Of a stretch of 15,478 nt of DNA, positions 1-6,397 are shown piece after piece. Source of the stretch: CAZPCZ01 sp964585225. Its GTDB lineage: Bacteria > Patescibacteriota > Patescibacteriia > JACPHY01. The notes under the pieces were generated by a model, which saw only the letters and a program-made list of their open reading frames with translations, was not told where the DNA came from and did no database searches. How positions within the stretch are numbered: position 1 is the first letter of the stretch; every line of letters starts with the position of its first letter. The stretch spans positions 1 through 15,478 of the forward strand of contig CAZPCZ010000030.1 in assembly GCA_964585225.1 (NCBI GenBank). Direction: 5' to 3'. The translations under genes were made by a program, and so were the position numbers.

Positions 1-2
1 CG

Positions 3-1037
3 GGGGTTGCGCAGGGGGTGGCGCCCCCTGCGATTGGTGAGGGGCGGTGCGACGTCTGCCGCGCGGGCGACATCGAGGAGCGCGACGTGACGGAGGATGC
101 CCAGAAAGTGCTCTCCGCGGTCGCACGGATCGAGCGTAGCGGATTTCCGGTTGGTGCTGCGAGGATTGCGCAGGTGCTCGCAGGGTCTCTCGCGCAAGAA
201 GTTGCGCGATTCCAGCGCCTCCCAACGTTCGGCACGATGCGCGATCGTGCACAGACCGAGATCCGCGACGTCATCGGCATGTGTATTGATCGTGGACTGC
301 TCGCGCAAGAAGCGGGAAAGTACCCGGTGCTCCACTGCACAGATGCCGCAGCCGCAGTGCTCCGCGGAGCAACGCGCGTCATCGTGCAGGTCCGACACGC
401 CCAGGAGGTCGCGCGCACGGATACGCACGAGGTCGCACTCTTCGAGGCGCTGCGTCAATGGCGCGCGGCGGAGGCGAAGCGCCAGGGCGTTCCACCATAC
501 GTCATCTGCTCCGACAAAGTGCTCGTGGACCTCGCGACCTATCTCCCGATGACACCGGAGGACCTTCCCCGCATCCCCGGCATCGGTGCCGTCCGCGCCG
601 AGCGTTACGGTTCCGTGTTGCTCACCATCATTCAGCGCTACGCCGAGGAACATGGGCTGGTATCTCGCATGCCACCTCAATTTCTCCCCCTCACATCGGG
701 AGGGGGAGCGCGAGGGGGTGGGGAGACCGTCACCGAAACCCTCACCCTCTACCAACAGGGCCTCTCCATCCCGCGCATCGCCGAGCACCGCGCACTCAAC
801 CCGCGCACCATCGTCTCTCATCTCGCGGAGTGTTTCCGCGACGGACGCATTCCCGGAAAAGATCTTCGAACATTCGTCCCCGAGGACCGTGAGTGCACCA
901 TTCGCGCCGCATTCGCTCGCGTCGGATCCCACGAGGCCCTGAGTCCAATCAAACACGCGCTCCCACCCGACTACTCCTACGACGACCTCCACCTCGTCCG
1001 CGCGGTACTCGTTCGAGAGGATGCAACACCACAGTAG
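3..1037 (+). CDS. recQ: ATP-dependent DNA helicase RecQ, C-terminal part (5' end outside window)
   Basis: RecQ is a superfamily 2, 3'-5' DNA helicase of recombination and fork repair. The frame is open to the window edge and the helicase core is missing, so the gene is 5'-partial; the GTG at 18 is unlikely to be the real start. Numbering from that GTG, residues 11-14 (CDVC) are the end of the RecQ zinc-binding cysteine cluster. Residues about 24-120 are the RQC winged helix (DAQKVLSAV, RDVIGMCIDRGLL, YPVLHCT). Residues about 135-210 are an HRDC domain (LFEALRQWRAAEA, LPRIPGIGAVRAERYG). About 240-275 is a helix-turn-helix as in RecQ proteins with an extra C-terminal domain (LYQQGLSIPRIAEHRAL). 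Between HRDC and HTH, residues 221-236 (FLPLTSGGGARGGGE) are encoded by a dispersed palindromic repeat. dinB follows 69 bp downstream. Confidence 0.9.
   Translation, partial: GVAQGVAPPAIGEGRCDVCRAGDIEERDVTEDAQKVLSAVARIERSGFPVGAARIAQVLAGSLAQEVARFQRLPTFGTMRDRAQTEIRDVIGMCIDRGLLAQEAGKYPVLHCTDAAAAVLRGATRVIVQVRHAQEVARTDTHEVALFEALRQWRAAEAKRQGVPPYVICSDKVLVDLATYLPMTPEDLPRIPGIGAVRAERYGSVLLTIIQRYAEEHGLVSRMPPQFLPLTSGGGARGGGETVTETLTLYQQGLSIPRIAEHRALNPRTIVSHLAECFRDGRIPGKDLRTFVPEDRECTIRAAFARVGSHEALSPIKHALPPDYSYDDLHLVRAVLVREDATPQ
681..720 (-). repeat. GC-rich palindromic repeat, copy 1 (inside recQ, reverse orientation)
   Basis: The hairpin arms are CTCCCCCTC at 684-692 and GAGGGGGAG at 700-708, followed by GCGCGAGGGGGTG. 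This is the reverse complement of the layout seen in the other copies. It is read in frame as part of RecQ between the HRDC and HTH domains. Confidence 0.85.
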
Positions 1038-1044
1038 CCGTGAC

Positions 1045-1096
1045 TGCCCCGAAAAGGACCTGCCCCGAAAAGGACCCCAGGGGTCCTTTTCGGGGC
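1045..1096 (+). terminator. Hairpin with duplicated left arm between recQ and dinB
   Basis: A perfect 16-bp stem pairs 1062-1077 (GCCCCGAAAAGGACCC) with 1081-1096 around a 3-nt loop (CAG). The left arm with its preceding T is duplicated directly upstream: the 16-base unit at 1045-1060 is repeated at 1061-1076. No T-tract follows the right arm, so intrinsic termination is uncertain. The structure ends 10 nt before the dinB ATG and occupies the place of a ribosome-binding site, so it could instead control dinB translation. Confidence 0.55.
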
Positions 1097-1106
1097 TCCG
1101 TGCCGT

Positions 1107-2558
1107 ATGTCGTCTCGCACCATCCTTCACGTGGACATGGACTCGTTCTTTTCCTCTGTGGAGCAGCAGGCGAATCCGGCGTTGCGTGGGGTGCCGATCG
1201 CGGTGTCTGGTGACCCGAAATCGCGGACGGTCGTCGCCGCGGCGTCGAAGGAGGCGAAACGGTTTGGGGTGAAATCCGCGATGACGATCGGCGAGGCGCG
1301 GGCGCTCTGCCCGCAGATTCAGTTCGTGTTTGGGGATCCGGACAAGTACGTGGAGGTATCTCGTCGCGTTATTCCGATCCTTGGGTCATTCACGCCAGAC
1401 GCGGAGGTCACCTCGATTGATGAGGCGTTTTTGGACGTGACGGGATGGAGTGATGCCGCGGGTGCGGTGCGCATGGCGCAGGAGATCAAGCGGCGGGTTC
1501 GAGATGAGGTGGGGGAGTGGATCACCTGCTCGGTGGGGATCGCGTCGAATAAACGCCTCGCAAAGCTCGCGTCGGAGTTCGATAAGCCGGATGGGCTCGT
1601 TGTGGTGACGGATGATCATCATTGCGAGGATGCTCACCCCCACGCGCTCCCCACGCACCCCCTCTCGCTCCCCCTCTGGAAGAAGGGGAGAGACCTTCCG
1701 GCGGGAGGGGGAGAAACGAGAGCGGCTGGGGGACGCCTTCGCGTGCTCTCCCGAACGGAGCTCCTCAGTTCCCTCAAACTCCGTGACCTCTGCGGCATCG
1801 GCGCACGCATCGAGGCGCGGCTCTTGGGCCTGGGTATCACGACCATCGGCGCGCTCGCTGCGACGCCGCTCGATCTCCTCGTGGAGGAATTCGGGAGCTA
1901 TGGGTATGAGCTCCATGACATGGCGATGGGGCACGATACCTCAATGGTCGAAGCGGAAGCGACAGAGTCGAAGTCCATGGGGCATTCGACAACACTCCCG
2001 AAGGACCTCCACACGCTCGAAGAGGTTCGACCGGTCGTTGAGGAACTCTCGGAGAAGGTTGCGGCGCGCCTGCGGCATCACGGGTACCGCGGTTCGACGA
2101 TCCACGTCGTCCTCCGGTTCCGCGATTTCACGAGCCGGAGTGAGCAGACGACGATTCCAGATGCGACGGACGATGGGCTGCGGATTTCGAAGGAAGTGAT
2201 GCGGGTGCTCCAACATTTTCTCCCCCTCCCAGTCCCCACGCACCCCCTCGCGCTCCCCCTCTGGAAGAGGGGGAGAAATCCCCCGGTGAGAGAGGTACTT
2301 ACGAAACCTGTACGTTTGGTCGGCGTGAGCGTCGGGAAACTCGTCCGTGCGAATCCCGAGCAGTCGTCACTGTTCTCCAAAGATCGTCGGTGGCGCGCGG
2401 CGACCGGGGCGCTCGACGCGGCGAATGATCGCTACGGCGACTGGACCATCCAACGCGCTTCGTTTCTCGCATCCGATCGTGTCGTCCGGAAAGTAGCCGC
2501 CGCATTCCGAGCGACGAGCCACCTCAAGTCGACACCCCCTCCGACTCCCCCTCTTTAA
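1107..2558 (+). CDS. dinB: DNA polymerase IV (Y-family) with repeat-derived insertions
   Basis: Y-family translesion DNA polymerase. The catalytic carboxylates are visible: D10 in HVDMDSFF, and D105/E106 in SIDEAFLD; F14/F15 hold the steric-gate position. The palm and fingers end near residue 165. The thumb is recognised by the HhH-like LCGIGARIEARL (about 228-239), and the little-finger domain is about 285-465. The protein is 483 residues, whereas family members are usually 350-420. The excess is largely two insertions, residues about 170-212 before the thumb and about 370-395 inside the little finger, both carrying HPLxLPLWKxGR and both encoded by palindromic repeats. A third repeat copy supplies the last residues and the TAA stop. 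No clear Shine-Dalgarno sequence precedes the ATG; a hairpin lies there instead. The gene lies in the same direction as recQ, suggesting a repair pair. Confidence 0.93.
   Translation: MSSRTILHVDMDSFFSSVEQQANPALRGVPIAVSGDPKSRTVVAAASKEAKRFGVKSAMTIGEARALCPQIQFVFGDPDKYVEVSRRVIPILGSFTPDAEVTSIDEAFLDVTGWSDAAGAVRMAQEIKRRVRDEVGEWITCSVGIASNKRLAKLASEFDKPDGLVVVTDDHHCEDAHPHALPTHPLSLPLWKKGRDLPAGGGETRAAGGRLRVLSRTELLSSLKLRDLCGIGARIEARLLGLGITTIGALAATPLDLLVEEFGSYGYELHDMAMGHDTSMVEAEATESKSMGHSTTLPKDLHTLEEVRPVVEELSEKVAARLRHHGYRGSTIHVVLRFRDFTSRSEQTTIPDATDDGLRISKEVMRVLQHFLPLPVPTHPLALPLWKRGRNPPVREVLTKPVRLVGVSVGKLVRANPEQSSLFSKDRRWRAATGALDAANDRYGDWTIQRASFLASDRVVRKVAAAFRATSHLKSTPPPTPPL
1635..1716 (+). repeat. GC-rich palindromic repeat, copy 2 (in-frame in dinB)
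   Basis: The core CACCCCCTCTCGCTCCCCC begins at 1656, is followed by an imperfect arm GAAGGGGAGAG, and ends in GGGAGGGGGAGAAA at about 1703-1716. A partial duplicate of the left end (CACCCCCACGCGCTCCCC) starts at 1635. The copy is in frame between the polymerase palm/fingers and thumb, giving THPLSLPLWKKGR. Confidence 0.85.
2217..2279 (+). repeat. GC-rich palindromic repeat, copy 3 (in-frame in dinB)
   Basis: This is the most complete copy. Exact 12-bp inverted ends TTTCTCCCCCTC (2217-2228) and GAGGGGGAGAAA (2267-2278) bracket CACCCCCTCGCGCTCCCC, and an inner CTCCCCCTC can also pair with the right arm. It is read in the same frame as copy 2, giving THPLALPLWKRGR in the little-finger domain. 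Confidence 0.88.
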
Positions 2559-2571
2559 GAGGGGGAGAAAT
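2533..2571 (+). repeat. GC-rich palindromic repeat, copy 4 (forms the dinB 3' end)
   Basis: CACCCCCTCCGACTCCCCCT followed by CTTTAAGA and GAGGGGGAGAAAT. The TAA inside the loop (2556-2558) is the dinB stop codon, so the last residues of Pol IV are repeat-encoded. Confidence 0.85.
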
Positions 2572-2595
2572 AGTGGGGGTAGGCTGCACGGCCTG

Positions 2596-2604
2596 TGGTA
2601 CGGT
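2596..2604 (+). promoter_or_regulatory. Extended -10 promoter of the zincin gene
   Basis: TGGTACGGT matches TGn plus a -10 hexamer and ends exactly 8 nt before the ATG at 2613. The same arrangement occurs before 3069 and 6542. A transcript would begin about at the start codon. Confidence 0.45.
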
Positions 2605-2612
2605 GGAGCCGT

Positions 2613-2981
2613 ATGCACCGGCCCGACTTTGAGCGGCTTGTTGCGGAGGCGATTGAGGCAATCCCGGAACGATTCCGTACGAAGCTCCGGAATGTTGCGA
2701 TCGTGATCGAAGACGAACCGACCGAGGAGCAGCTCCGAGAGTGCGAGGTCCCCGAGGATGAGTCCATGTACGCGTACTACGCAGGTGTCGCCCTTCCTGA
2801 GCGGTACGATGGGGAGCCGATTGTTCCCGACCGCATCATCCTGTTTCGAGCATTGTTGCTCGAGGATTTCGGCCATGACCCCAAGGAGCTCCGCCGAGAG
2901 ATTGCTGCGACCATCCGTCATGAAATCGCGCATCACTTCGGGATTGACGATGATCGGCTCGAGGAGCTAGGTCGCTACTGA
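2613..2981 (+). CDS. Small zincin-type metallopeptidase (HExxH)
   Basis: This 122-residue protein fits the compact zincin-like metallopeptidase family (Zincin_1, COG3824-like); substrate and role are unknown. The zinc-binding motif is HEIAHHFG (H103, E104, H107), followed by an acidic segment (IDDDRLEELG). Other family features are the N-terminal segment FERLVAEAIEAIPERF, the stretch VAIVIEDEP, and IILFRALLLEDFG before the active-site helix. There is no signal peptide or membrane segment, so it is probably cytoplasmic. The ATG at 2613 is preferred over the in-frame GTG at 2595 because homologous sequence begins there and because the apparent -10 element overlaps the GTG. The gene lies between repeat copies 4 and 5. 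Confidence 0.85.
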   Translation: MHRPDFERLVAEAIEAIPERFRTKLRNVAIVIEDEPTEEQLRECEVPEDESMYAYYAGVALPERYDGEPIVPDRIILFRALLLEDFGHDPKELRREIAATIRHEIAHHFGIDDDRLEELGRY

Positions 2982-3000
2982 ATTCCATCGAGCATGCTCC

Positions 3001-3047
3001 TCTCCCCCTCTCACTCCCCCTCCCCCTCACGAGGGGAGGGGGAGAAA
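3001..3047 (+). repeat. GC-rich palindromic repeat, copy 5 (intergenic)
   Basis: A run of CTCCCCCTC-type units (3002-3028) is followed by GAGGGGAGGGGGAGAAA. The copy lies between the zincin gene and the glycoside-hydrolase-like gene and ends 4 nt before the latter's extended -10 element. Confidence 0.8.
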
Positions 3048-3051
3048 ATGG

Positions 3052-3060
3052 TGGTACGAT
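3052..3060 (+). promoter_or_regulatory. Extended -10 promoter of the glycoside-hydrolase-like gene
   Basis: TGGTACGAT ends 8 nt before the ATG at 3069. Sequence and spacing are nearly identical to the element before 2613. It predicts a leaderless or near-leaderless transcript. Confidence 0.5.
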
Positions 3061-3068
3061 AGGGGTGC

Positions 3069-4132
3069 ATGCTTGCACCGTTCGTCATTACTGTACTCCT
3101 CGCCGTGAGTGGTGTTCGCATCGTGCAGGACGCTCCACCGACGGCTCTCCCAGAGCCGCCGGTTTCCGTTGAGCCGATCCGGGCGCTCTACCTCACCTCT
3201 GGTATTGCGGCGAGCAAGCAGTTCGATCACTTCCTTGATCTCCTTGAAACGACCGAGGTGAATGCGCTCGTCATCGACCTTAAGGATGCGAACGGGCGCC
3301 TTGCGTTTCGGCCCGTGACCGATCCGATCCGTGCGATCGCCCCGGAGCGCGTGACGATCCGCGATCTCCCGAAGCGCGTGCAGCAGATCCACGAGCGCGG
3401 TGGTCTCGCGATTGCCCGCATCGCGGTGTTCCAAGACTCTTGGTATGCGGAATCACATCGCTCGGAGGCGCTCCAGCTTCCCGGCGGTGCGGTGTGGCAC
3501 GACCGTCTCCGGTACGCGTGGCTCGATCCCGCTTCGTCCCAGGTGACGCAGTACGCGATTGATCTCGCCCATGAAGCCGCAGCGATTGGGTTTGACGAGG
3601 TGAACTACGACTACATTCGGTTCCCGTCTGAAGGACCGCGATTCCATGAGATTCGCTATCCGCGATGGAATGGGAAACAAAAAAAGCGAGAGGTGATTCG
3701 TGCGTTTGCGCTCGCGCTCGACGACGGTGTGCGGAAGAAGGGCATCCGAATCTCCGCGGATGTGTTCGGTCAGGTGCTGTGGAATCCGGATGATCTCGGT
3801 ATTGGACAACAGTTCGAGCTCCTCGCGCCGCACTTCGATGTCATCGCGCCCATGGTCTACCCGTCCCACTACCGGAGCGGATTCCTTGGGAAGACGAATC
3901 CCGCGAAGTATCCGTACGAGGTGATTCTCGCAACATTGCAGCGCGGAGGAGAACGGCTCGCGAAGTTGCCGGGGGAGCAGCAACCAGCGATCCGTCCATG
4001 GCTTCAGGATTTCAATATGGGGGCTCGGTACGGAACACGAGAGGTTCGGCTCCAGCAGCGAGCCGGGGATGAGGCTGGCGCAGTCGGCTGGATGCTCTGG
4101 AACCCACTCGGGCGATACAGTGAGGGTGCGTT
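3069..4132 (+). CDS. Secreted putative glycoside hydrolase (DUF4015-like), 3' end lost in gap
   Basis: 354 residues are visible before the run of Ns. The N-terminus (MLAPFVITVLLAVSG) is a short hydrophobic signal or anchor, followed by a proline-rich linker, so the enzyme is probably exported. The body follows the TIM-barrel-like putative glycoside hydrolase family PF13200: ALYLTSGIAAS (about 39-49), ALVIDLKDANGRLAF (66-80), a repeat of beta-strand motifs, GFDEVNYDYIRFPSEG (174-189) with acidic residues D176, E177 and D181, then ISADVFGQVLW (about 229) and DVIAPMVYPSHY. Substrate is unknown; a cell-wall or surface glycan is plausible. The sequence is still matching family at GAVGWMLWNP, so probably only a short tail is missing. 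Sequence beyond the gap should not be read as part of this protein. Confidence 0.82.
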
Positions 4133-4232
4133 NNNNNNNNNNNNNNNNNNNNNNNNNNNNNNNNNNNNNNNNNNNNNNNNNNNNNNNNNNNNNNNNNNNN
4201 NNNNNNNNNNNNNNNNNNNNNNNNNNNNNNNN
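4133..4232. other. Assembly gap (100 N)
   Basis: Exactly 100 Ns, a conventional placeholder for a gap of unknown size. The end of the upstream gene and any further genes in the gap are not represented, and the adjacency of the two flanks depends on scaffolding. Confidence 0.97.
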
Positions 4233-4264
4233 GGCGCTCACATGTTTTCCACCCCCTGTGCGCA

Positions 4265-4305
4265 CGGACACATTTTTTCGCTGAGGCATCGTACAAATGT
4301 GCCCG
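4265..4305. repeat. Inverted repeat just upstream of the RNA promoter
   Basis: CGGACACATTT (4265-4275) and AAATGTGCCCG (4295-4305) pair with one mismatch across 19 nt. The right arm ends 1 nt before the -35 hexamer at 4307. It could be an operator or a relic of an upstream terminator. Confidence 0.4.
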
Positions 4306-4306
4306 C

Positions 4307-4335
4307 TTGACAGTGCCTGAGCCCGTTCCTATACT
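4307..4335 (+). promoter_or_regulatory. Strong sigma70-type promoter of the RNA upstream of mraZ
   Basis: -35 TTGACA (4307-4312), a 17-bp spacer, and -10 TATACT (4330-4335). It is the best consensus promoter in the window. The predicted start is about 4341-4343. No ORF with coding character follows before the terminator at 4518-4542. Confidence 0.8.
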
Positions 4336-4341
4336 CGCGGT

Positions 4342-4543
4342 GCCACGTCATGGTGGTGTGCCTTCGGTGACGCACAGTCCCGATCACAACGTGCGACTGC
4401 TGCAACCCCAGAGAAGTCATACTCGGGTCCGAGGCAGCCGCTGATGGCGCGGTACTACCCCCGCACCTCTCCTCGAAAGAGGAGTTGTGCGGCGTCTTGG
4501 GGGACTATGACCAAAAACCTGCCAAAGTGGCAGGCGCTTTTTG
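4342..4543 (+). ncRNA. Unassigned structured RNA, about 200 nt, between gap and mraZ
   Basis: The unit has its own promoter and intrinsic terminator and no plausible ORF. Predicted structure by eye: a hairpin pairs 4461-4466 with 4487-4492 and 4469-4474 with 4479-4484, across a 2x2 internal loop and capped by a GAAA tetraloop. A TTCG tetraloop closed by C-G lies near 4362-4367. CGCAC (4371-4375) can pair with GTGCG (4391-4395). The 5' end TGCCAC (4341-4346) and GTCAT (4347-4351) can pair with GTGGCA (4527-4532) and ATGAC (4507-4511), closing the ends. The size and end-pairing would suit a 6S-like RNA, but the SRP, tmRNA and RNase P signature motifs were not found, so the identity is open. Confidence 0.6.
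4518..4542 (+). terminator. Intrinsic terminator of the structured RNA
   Basis: The stem CCTGCCA (4518-4524) / TGGCAGG (4528-4534) has loop AAG, followed by CGC and five Ts (4538-4542). Confidence 0.8.
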
Positions 4544-4605
4544 TTTCCACAGTTTTCCCTCAGTACACAGCAATAGGGCGAGTGAAACGTGTTCACTGAG
4601 CGCCT

Positions 4606-4634
4606 TTGACTTGTGGGGAATTGTGGGGTAGACT
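4606..4634 (+). promoter_or_regulatory. mraZ operon promoter
   Basis: -35 TTGACT (4606-4611), a 17-bp spacer, -10 TAGACT (4629-4634); the start is predicted near 4641. The spacer itself contains two TGGGG units (4614-4618 and 4624-4628), so a bound MraZ would block RNA polymerase directly. A 6-bp inverted repeat, AGTGAA/TTCACT (4581-4597), lies just upstream. Confidence 0.75.
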
Positions 4635-4669
4635 AATAGTGCAGTGGGAGAAAGTGGATAGAAATGGGG
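4614..4669 (+). promoter_or_regulatory. MraZ box array (TGGGN repeats, 10-bp period)
   Basis: TGGGG at 4614 and 4624 lie within the promoter spacer, and TGGGA at 4645, TGGAT at 4655 and TGGGG at 4665 lie in the leader. Units within each group are exactly 10 bp apart, as in known MraZ operators, where TGGGN units are separated by 5 nt. The groups are offset by 21 bp. This indicates autorepression of the division operon by MraZ. Confidence 0.75.
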
Positions 4670-4686
4670 ATAAGTGCACACCAACT

Positions 4687-5121
4687 GTGTTCATCGGGGA
4701 GTATCGCCACTCCGTTGACGAGAAAGGACGCCTTGCGGTGCCGGCGAAGTACCGCGAGCAACTCCAGCGTGGCGCCGTGGTGACCCGTGGGCTCGATCGT
4801 TGCCTCTTCATCTACCCGGGAGATGCGTGGCAAGAGCTCGCGCAGCGACTCGCGAATCTCCCCGTGAGCAAGGCGAATACGAGATCCTTCGCGCGCTTCC
4901 TCCTCGCCGGGGCGATGGACGTGGAGCTCGACAAGCAGGGACGGATCATTATCCCAGAGTACCTCCGTTCGTTCGCAGGGATTCGTAAATCCGTCGTGCT
5001 CGCCGGTCTCTACAATCGATTGGAGGTGTGGGACGAGGAGCAGTGGGGGCGCTATCGATCTTCGGCGGAGCAGGGGAGTGAGGAGATCGCGGAGGCGCTC
5101 GGATCCGAGTTAGGAGTGTGA
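4687..5121 (+). CDS. mraZ: Transcriptional regulator MraZ
   Basis: 144 residues, the usual length for MraZ, a ring-forming AbrB-like DNA-binding protein at the head of division and cell wall (dcw) clusters. Two SpoVT-AbrB repeats are visible. The first is FIGEYRHSVDEKGRLAVPAKYR (residues about 2-23, DxKGRLxxP core); the second is MDVELDKQGRIIIPEYLR (about 78-95, DxxGRIxIP core). The tail GLYNRLEVWDEEQW is also typical. The start is placed at the GTG at 4687 because family homology begins there; an upstream in-frame ATG at 4606 lies inside the -35 element and cannot be used. A Shine-Dalgarno sequence is weak. The gene is preceded by an array of its own operator boxes and overlaps rsmH by 4 nt. 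Confidence 0.92.
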   Translation: MFIGEYRHSVDEKGRLAVPAKYREQLQRGAVVTRGLDRCLFIYPGDAWQELAQRLANLPVSKANTRSFARFLLAGAMDVELDKQGRIIIPEYLRSFAGIRKSVVLAGLYNRLEVWDEEQWGRYRSSAEQGSEEIAEALGSELGV

Positions 5122-6026
5122 GTGAACACGAACCGGTGATGCTCCGGGAGGTGATGGAGCGTCTCGAGCTCCGGCCGGGAGATGATGCGATCGACTGCAC
5201 GTTCGGTGGCGGAGGGCACACACGCGCGATGCTCGATGCGACGGCTCCGAACGGTCGCATCCTTGCGCTCGATCGAGACCCCGCAGCCGTCGCTCGAGGA
5301 CGAACATTCCCATGGGTACACGAGGCGAAGGATCGCATCGCGCTCGTGCACGAGGACTTCCGGAATCTGTTGGTCGTCGCGCAACGGAACAACCTCTTGC
5401 AGCCCCGTGCGATCGTCGCCGACCTCGGCCTCTCCTCCGATCAGCTCGCCGATGCACATCGCGGGTTCAGTTTCCTCCACGATGGACCGCTGGACATGCG
5501 ATGTGATCCGACGAGTAACGGAGCAACTGCCGCAGACCTCCTCCGCGCGAGGTCATCACAAGAGCTCGAACGCATTGTTCGCACGTACGGTGAGGAGCCC
5601 GCAGCGAGACGCATTATTGAAGCGATTATGGAGACACGGCAGCGGCAACCGATCCGCACCGTGCATGATCTCGTCGGCATCATCGAACGCGTCATGCGCA
5701 GGCGCGGGCGCATTCACCCCGCAACGAAGACGTTCCAGGCGCTTCGTATCGCGGTGAATGATGAGCTCGGCGCACTCGAGGCCGCGATCCCGCAGATGCT
5801 CACACGCATCGCGCCGGGTGGCCGAGTCGCAATCGTGAGCTTCCACTCGCTTGAGGATCGCATCGTGAAACGACAGTTTCTCACCGCCGCGCAGCACAGG
5901 ATCGGGAGGCTTATCACGAAACGACCGCTCCGTTCGAGCGCAGAAGAGGTGCGGCAGAATCCCAAGAGTCGAAGCGCAAAACTCCGCGTCATCGAACGTA
6001 CCGCATCGGTCCACACACCAACATGA
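5118..6026 (+). CDS. rsmH: 16S rRNA (cytosine1402-N4)-methyltransferase RsmH
   Basis: RsmH (MraW) methylates N4 of C1402 in the 16S rRNA decoding site using S-adenosylmethionine. The 302-residue protein is near the family length of about 310. It begins with the typical HEPVMLREV (4-12). The SAM site is DCTFGGGGHT (26-35), followed by RILALDRDP (47-55), and ADLGLSSDQL (101-110), RGFSFLHDGPLDMRCD (115-130) and the C-terminal GGRVAIVSFHSLEDRIVK are all RsmH signatures. The GTG start overlaps the mraZ TGA (GTGA, 5118-5121), with AGGAG just upstream, suggesting translational coupling. The stop overlaps the ATG of the next gene (ATGA, 6023-6026). Confidence 0.97.
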   Translation: MSEHEPVMLREVMERLELRPGDDAIDCTFGGGGHTRAMLDATAPNGRILALDRDPAAVARGRTFPWVHEAKDRIALVHEDFRNLLVVAQRNNLLQPRAIVADLGLSSDQLADAHRGFSFLHDGPLDMRCDPTSNGATAADLLRARSSQELERIVRTYGEEPAARRIIEAIMETRQRQPIRTVHDLVGIIERVMRRRGRIHPATKTFQALRIAVNDELGALEAAIPQMLTRIAPGGRVAIVSFHSLEDRIVKRQFLTAAQHRIGRLITKRPLRSSAEEVRQNPKSRSAKLRVIERTASVHTPT

Positions 6027-6385
6027 CGACACTCGCAATGCCATTCCGGGCGAGACGGCGACGACACTCCTGGCTCCGGAGCACCATCACCGCCTGGCGC
6101 GCACTCGACGTTCGCGCGTGGAACGTCGTCGCGCTCCTCGCACTCACGGCACTCGTCATCGCCTACCTCGCACTGACGAACGGGAATGCGACTGCTGGGT
6201 ACGAGCTCCGCTCGCTCGAACGGCAGGGCGAGACGCTCCGTGAAGCAACGCGGCAGCTCGAACTCCAGTCACTCTCCATGCAGTCGATTGATGCGATCAC
6301 CACGCGTGTTGCCGACCAGGGGTTCGTTCCCGTCGCACACGTGCGGTACCTCACCTCGAGCGATCGGTCCGTTGTCGTGCGATAG
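6023..6385 (+). CDS. ftsL: FtsL-like cell division protein
   Basis: 120 residues with the FtsL layout: a basic cytoplasmic N-terminus (RARRRR, about 9-14), one membrane span (VVALLALTALVIAYLAL, about 35-51), then a leucine-rich coiled-coil segment (YELRSLERQGETLREATRQLELQ, about 60-82) and a short extracytoplasmic tail. FtsL scaffolds FtsB/FtsQ and the septal PBP at midcell. Sequence conservation in this family is low, so the call rests on topology, length and position directly after rsmH with a 4-nt ATGA overlap. No ftsI follows; the operon ends here with two hairpins. Confidence 0.75.
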   Translation: MTTLAMPFRARRRRHSWLRSTITAWRALDVRAWNVVALLALTALVIAYLALTNGNATAGYELRSLERQGETLREATRQLELQSLSMQSIDAITTRVADQGFVPVAHVRYLTSSDRSVVVR

Positions 6386-6397
6386 GCCTCGCGACCA

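Noticed and set aside
12..30. Seventh copy of the C-rich repeat at the window edge (CAGGGGG-TGGCG-CCCCCTG)
   Set aside because: A perfect 7-bp inverted repeat, but it lacks the GAGAAA end and CGCGCTCCC spacer of the family; probably coding sequence of RecQ.
4233..4310. Continuation of the glycoside-hydrolase-like protein after the gap
   Set aside because: The frame across the Ns is arbitrary because gap length is unknown, and the sequence after it shows no family similarity before the RNA promoter.
4342..4543. Known RNA families (SRP RNA, tmRNA, RNase P RNA, cobalamin or TPP riboswitch) for the RNA before mraZ
   Set aside because: GGGTCCGAGGCAGCC looks superficially like the SRP core, but the GGAA loop and AGCAG side are missing. 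The RNase P motif GAGGAAAGTCC, the tmRNA 3' end and the riboswitch core sequences are absent.
4544..4556. DnaA box or replication origin (TTTCCACA)
   Set aside because: A single imperfect match, with no cluster, AT-rich unwinding region or dnaA/dnaN nearby.
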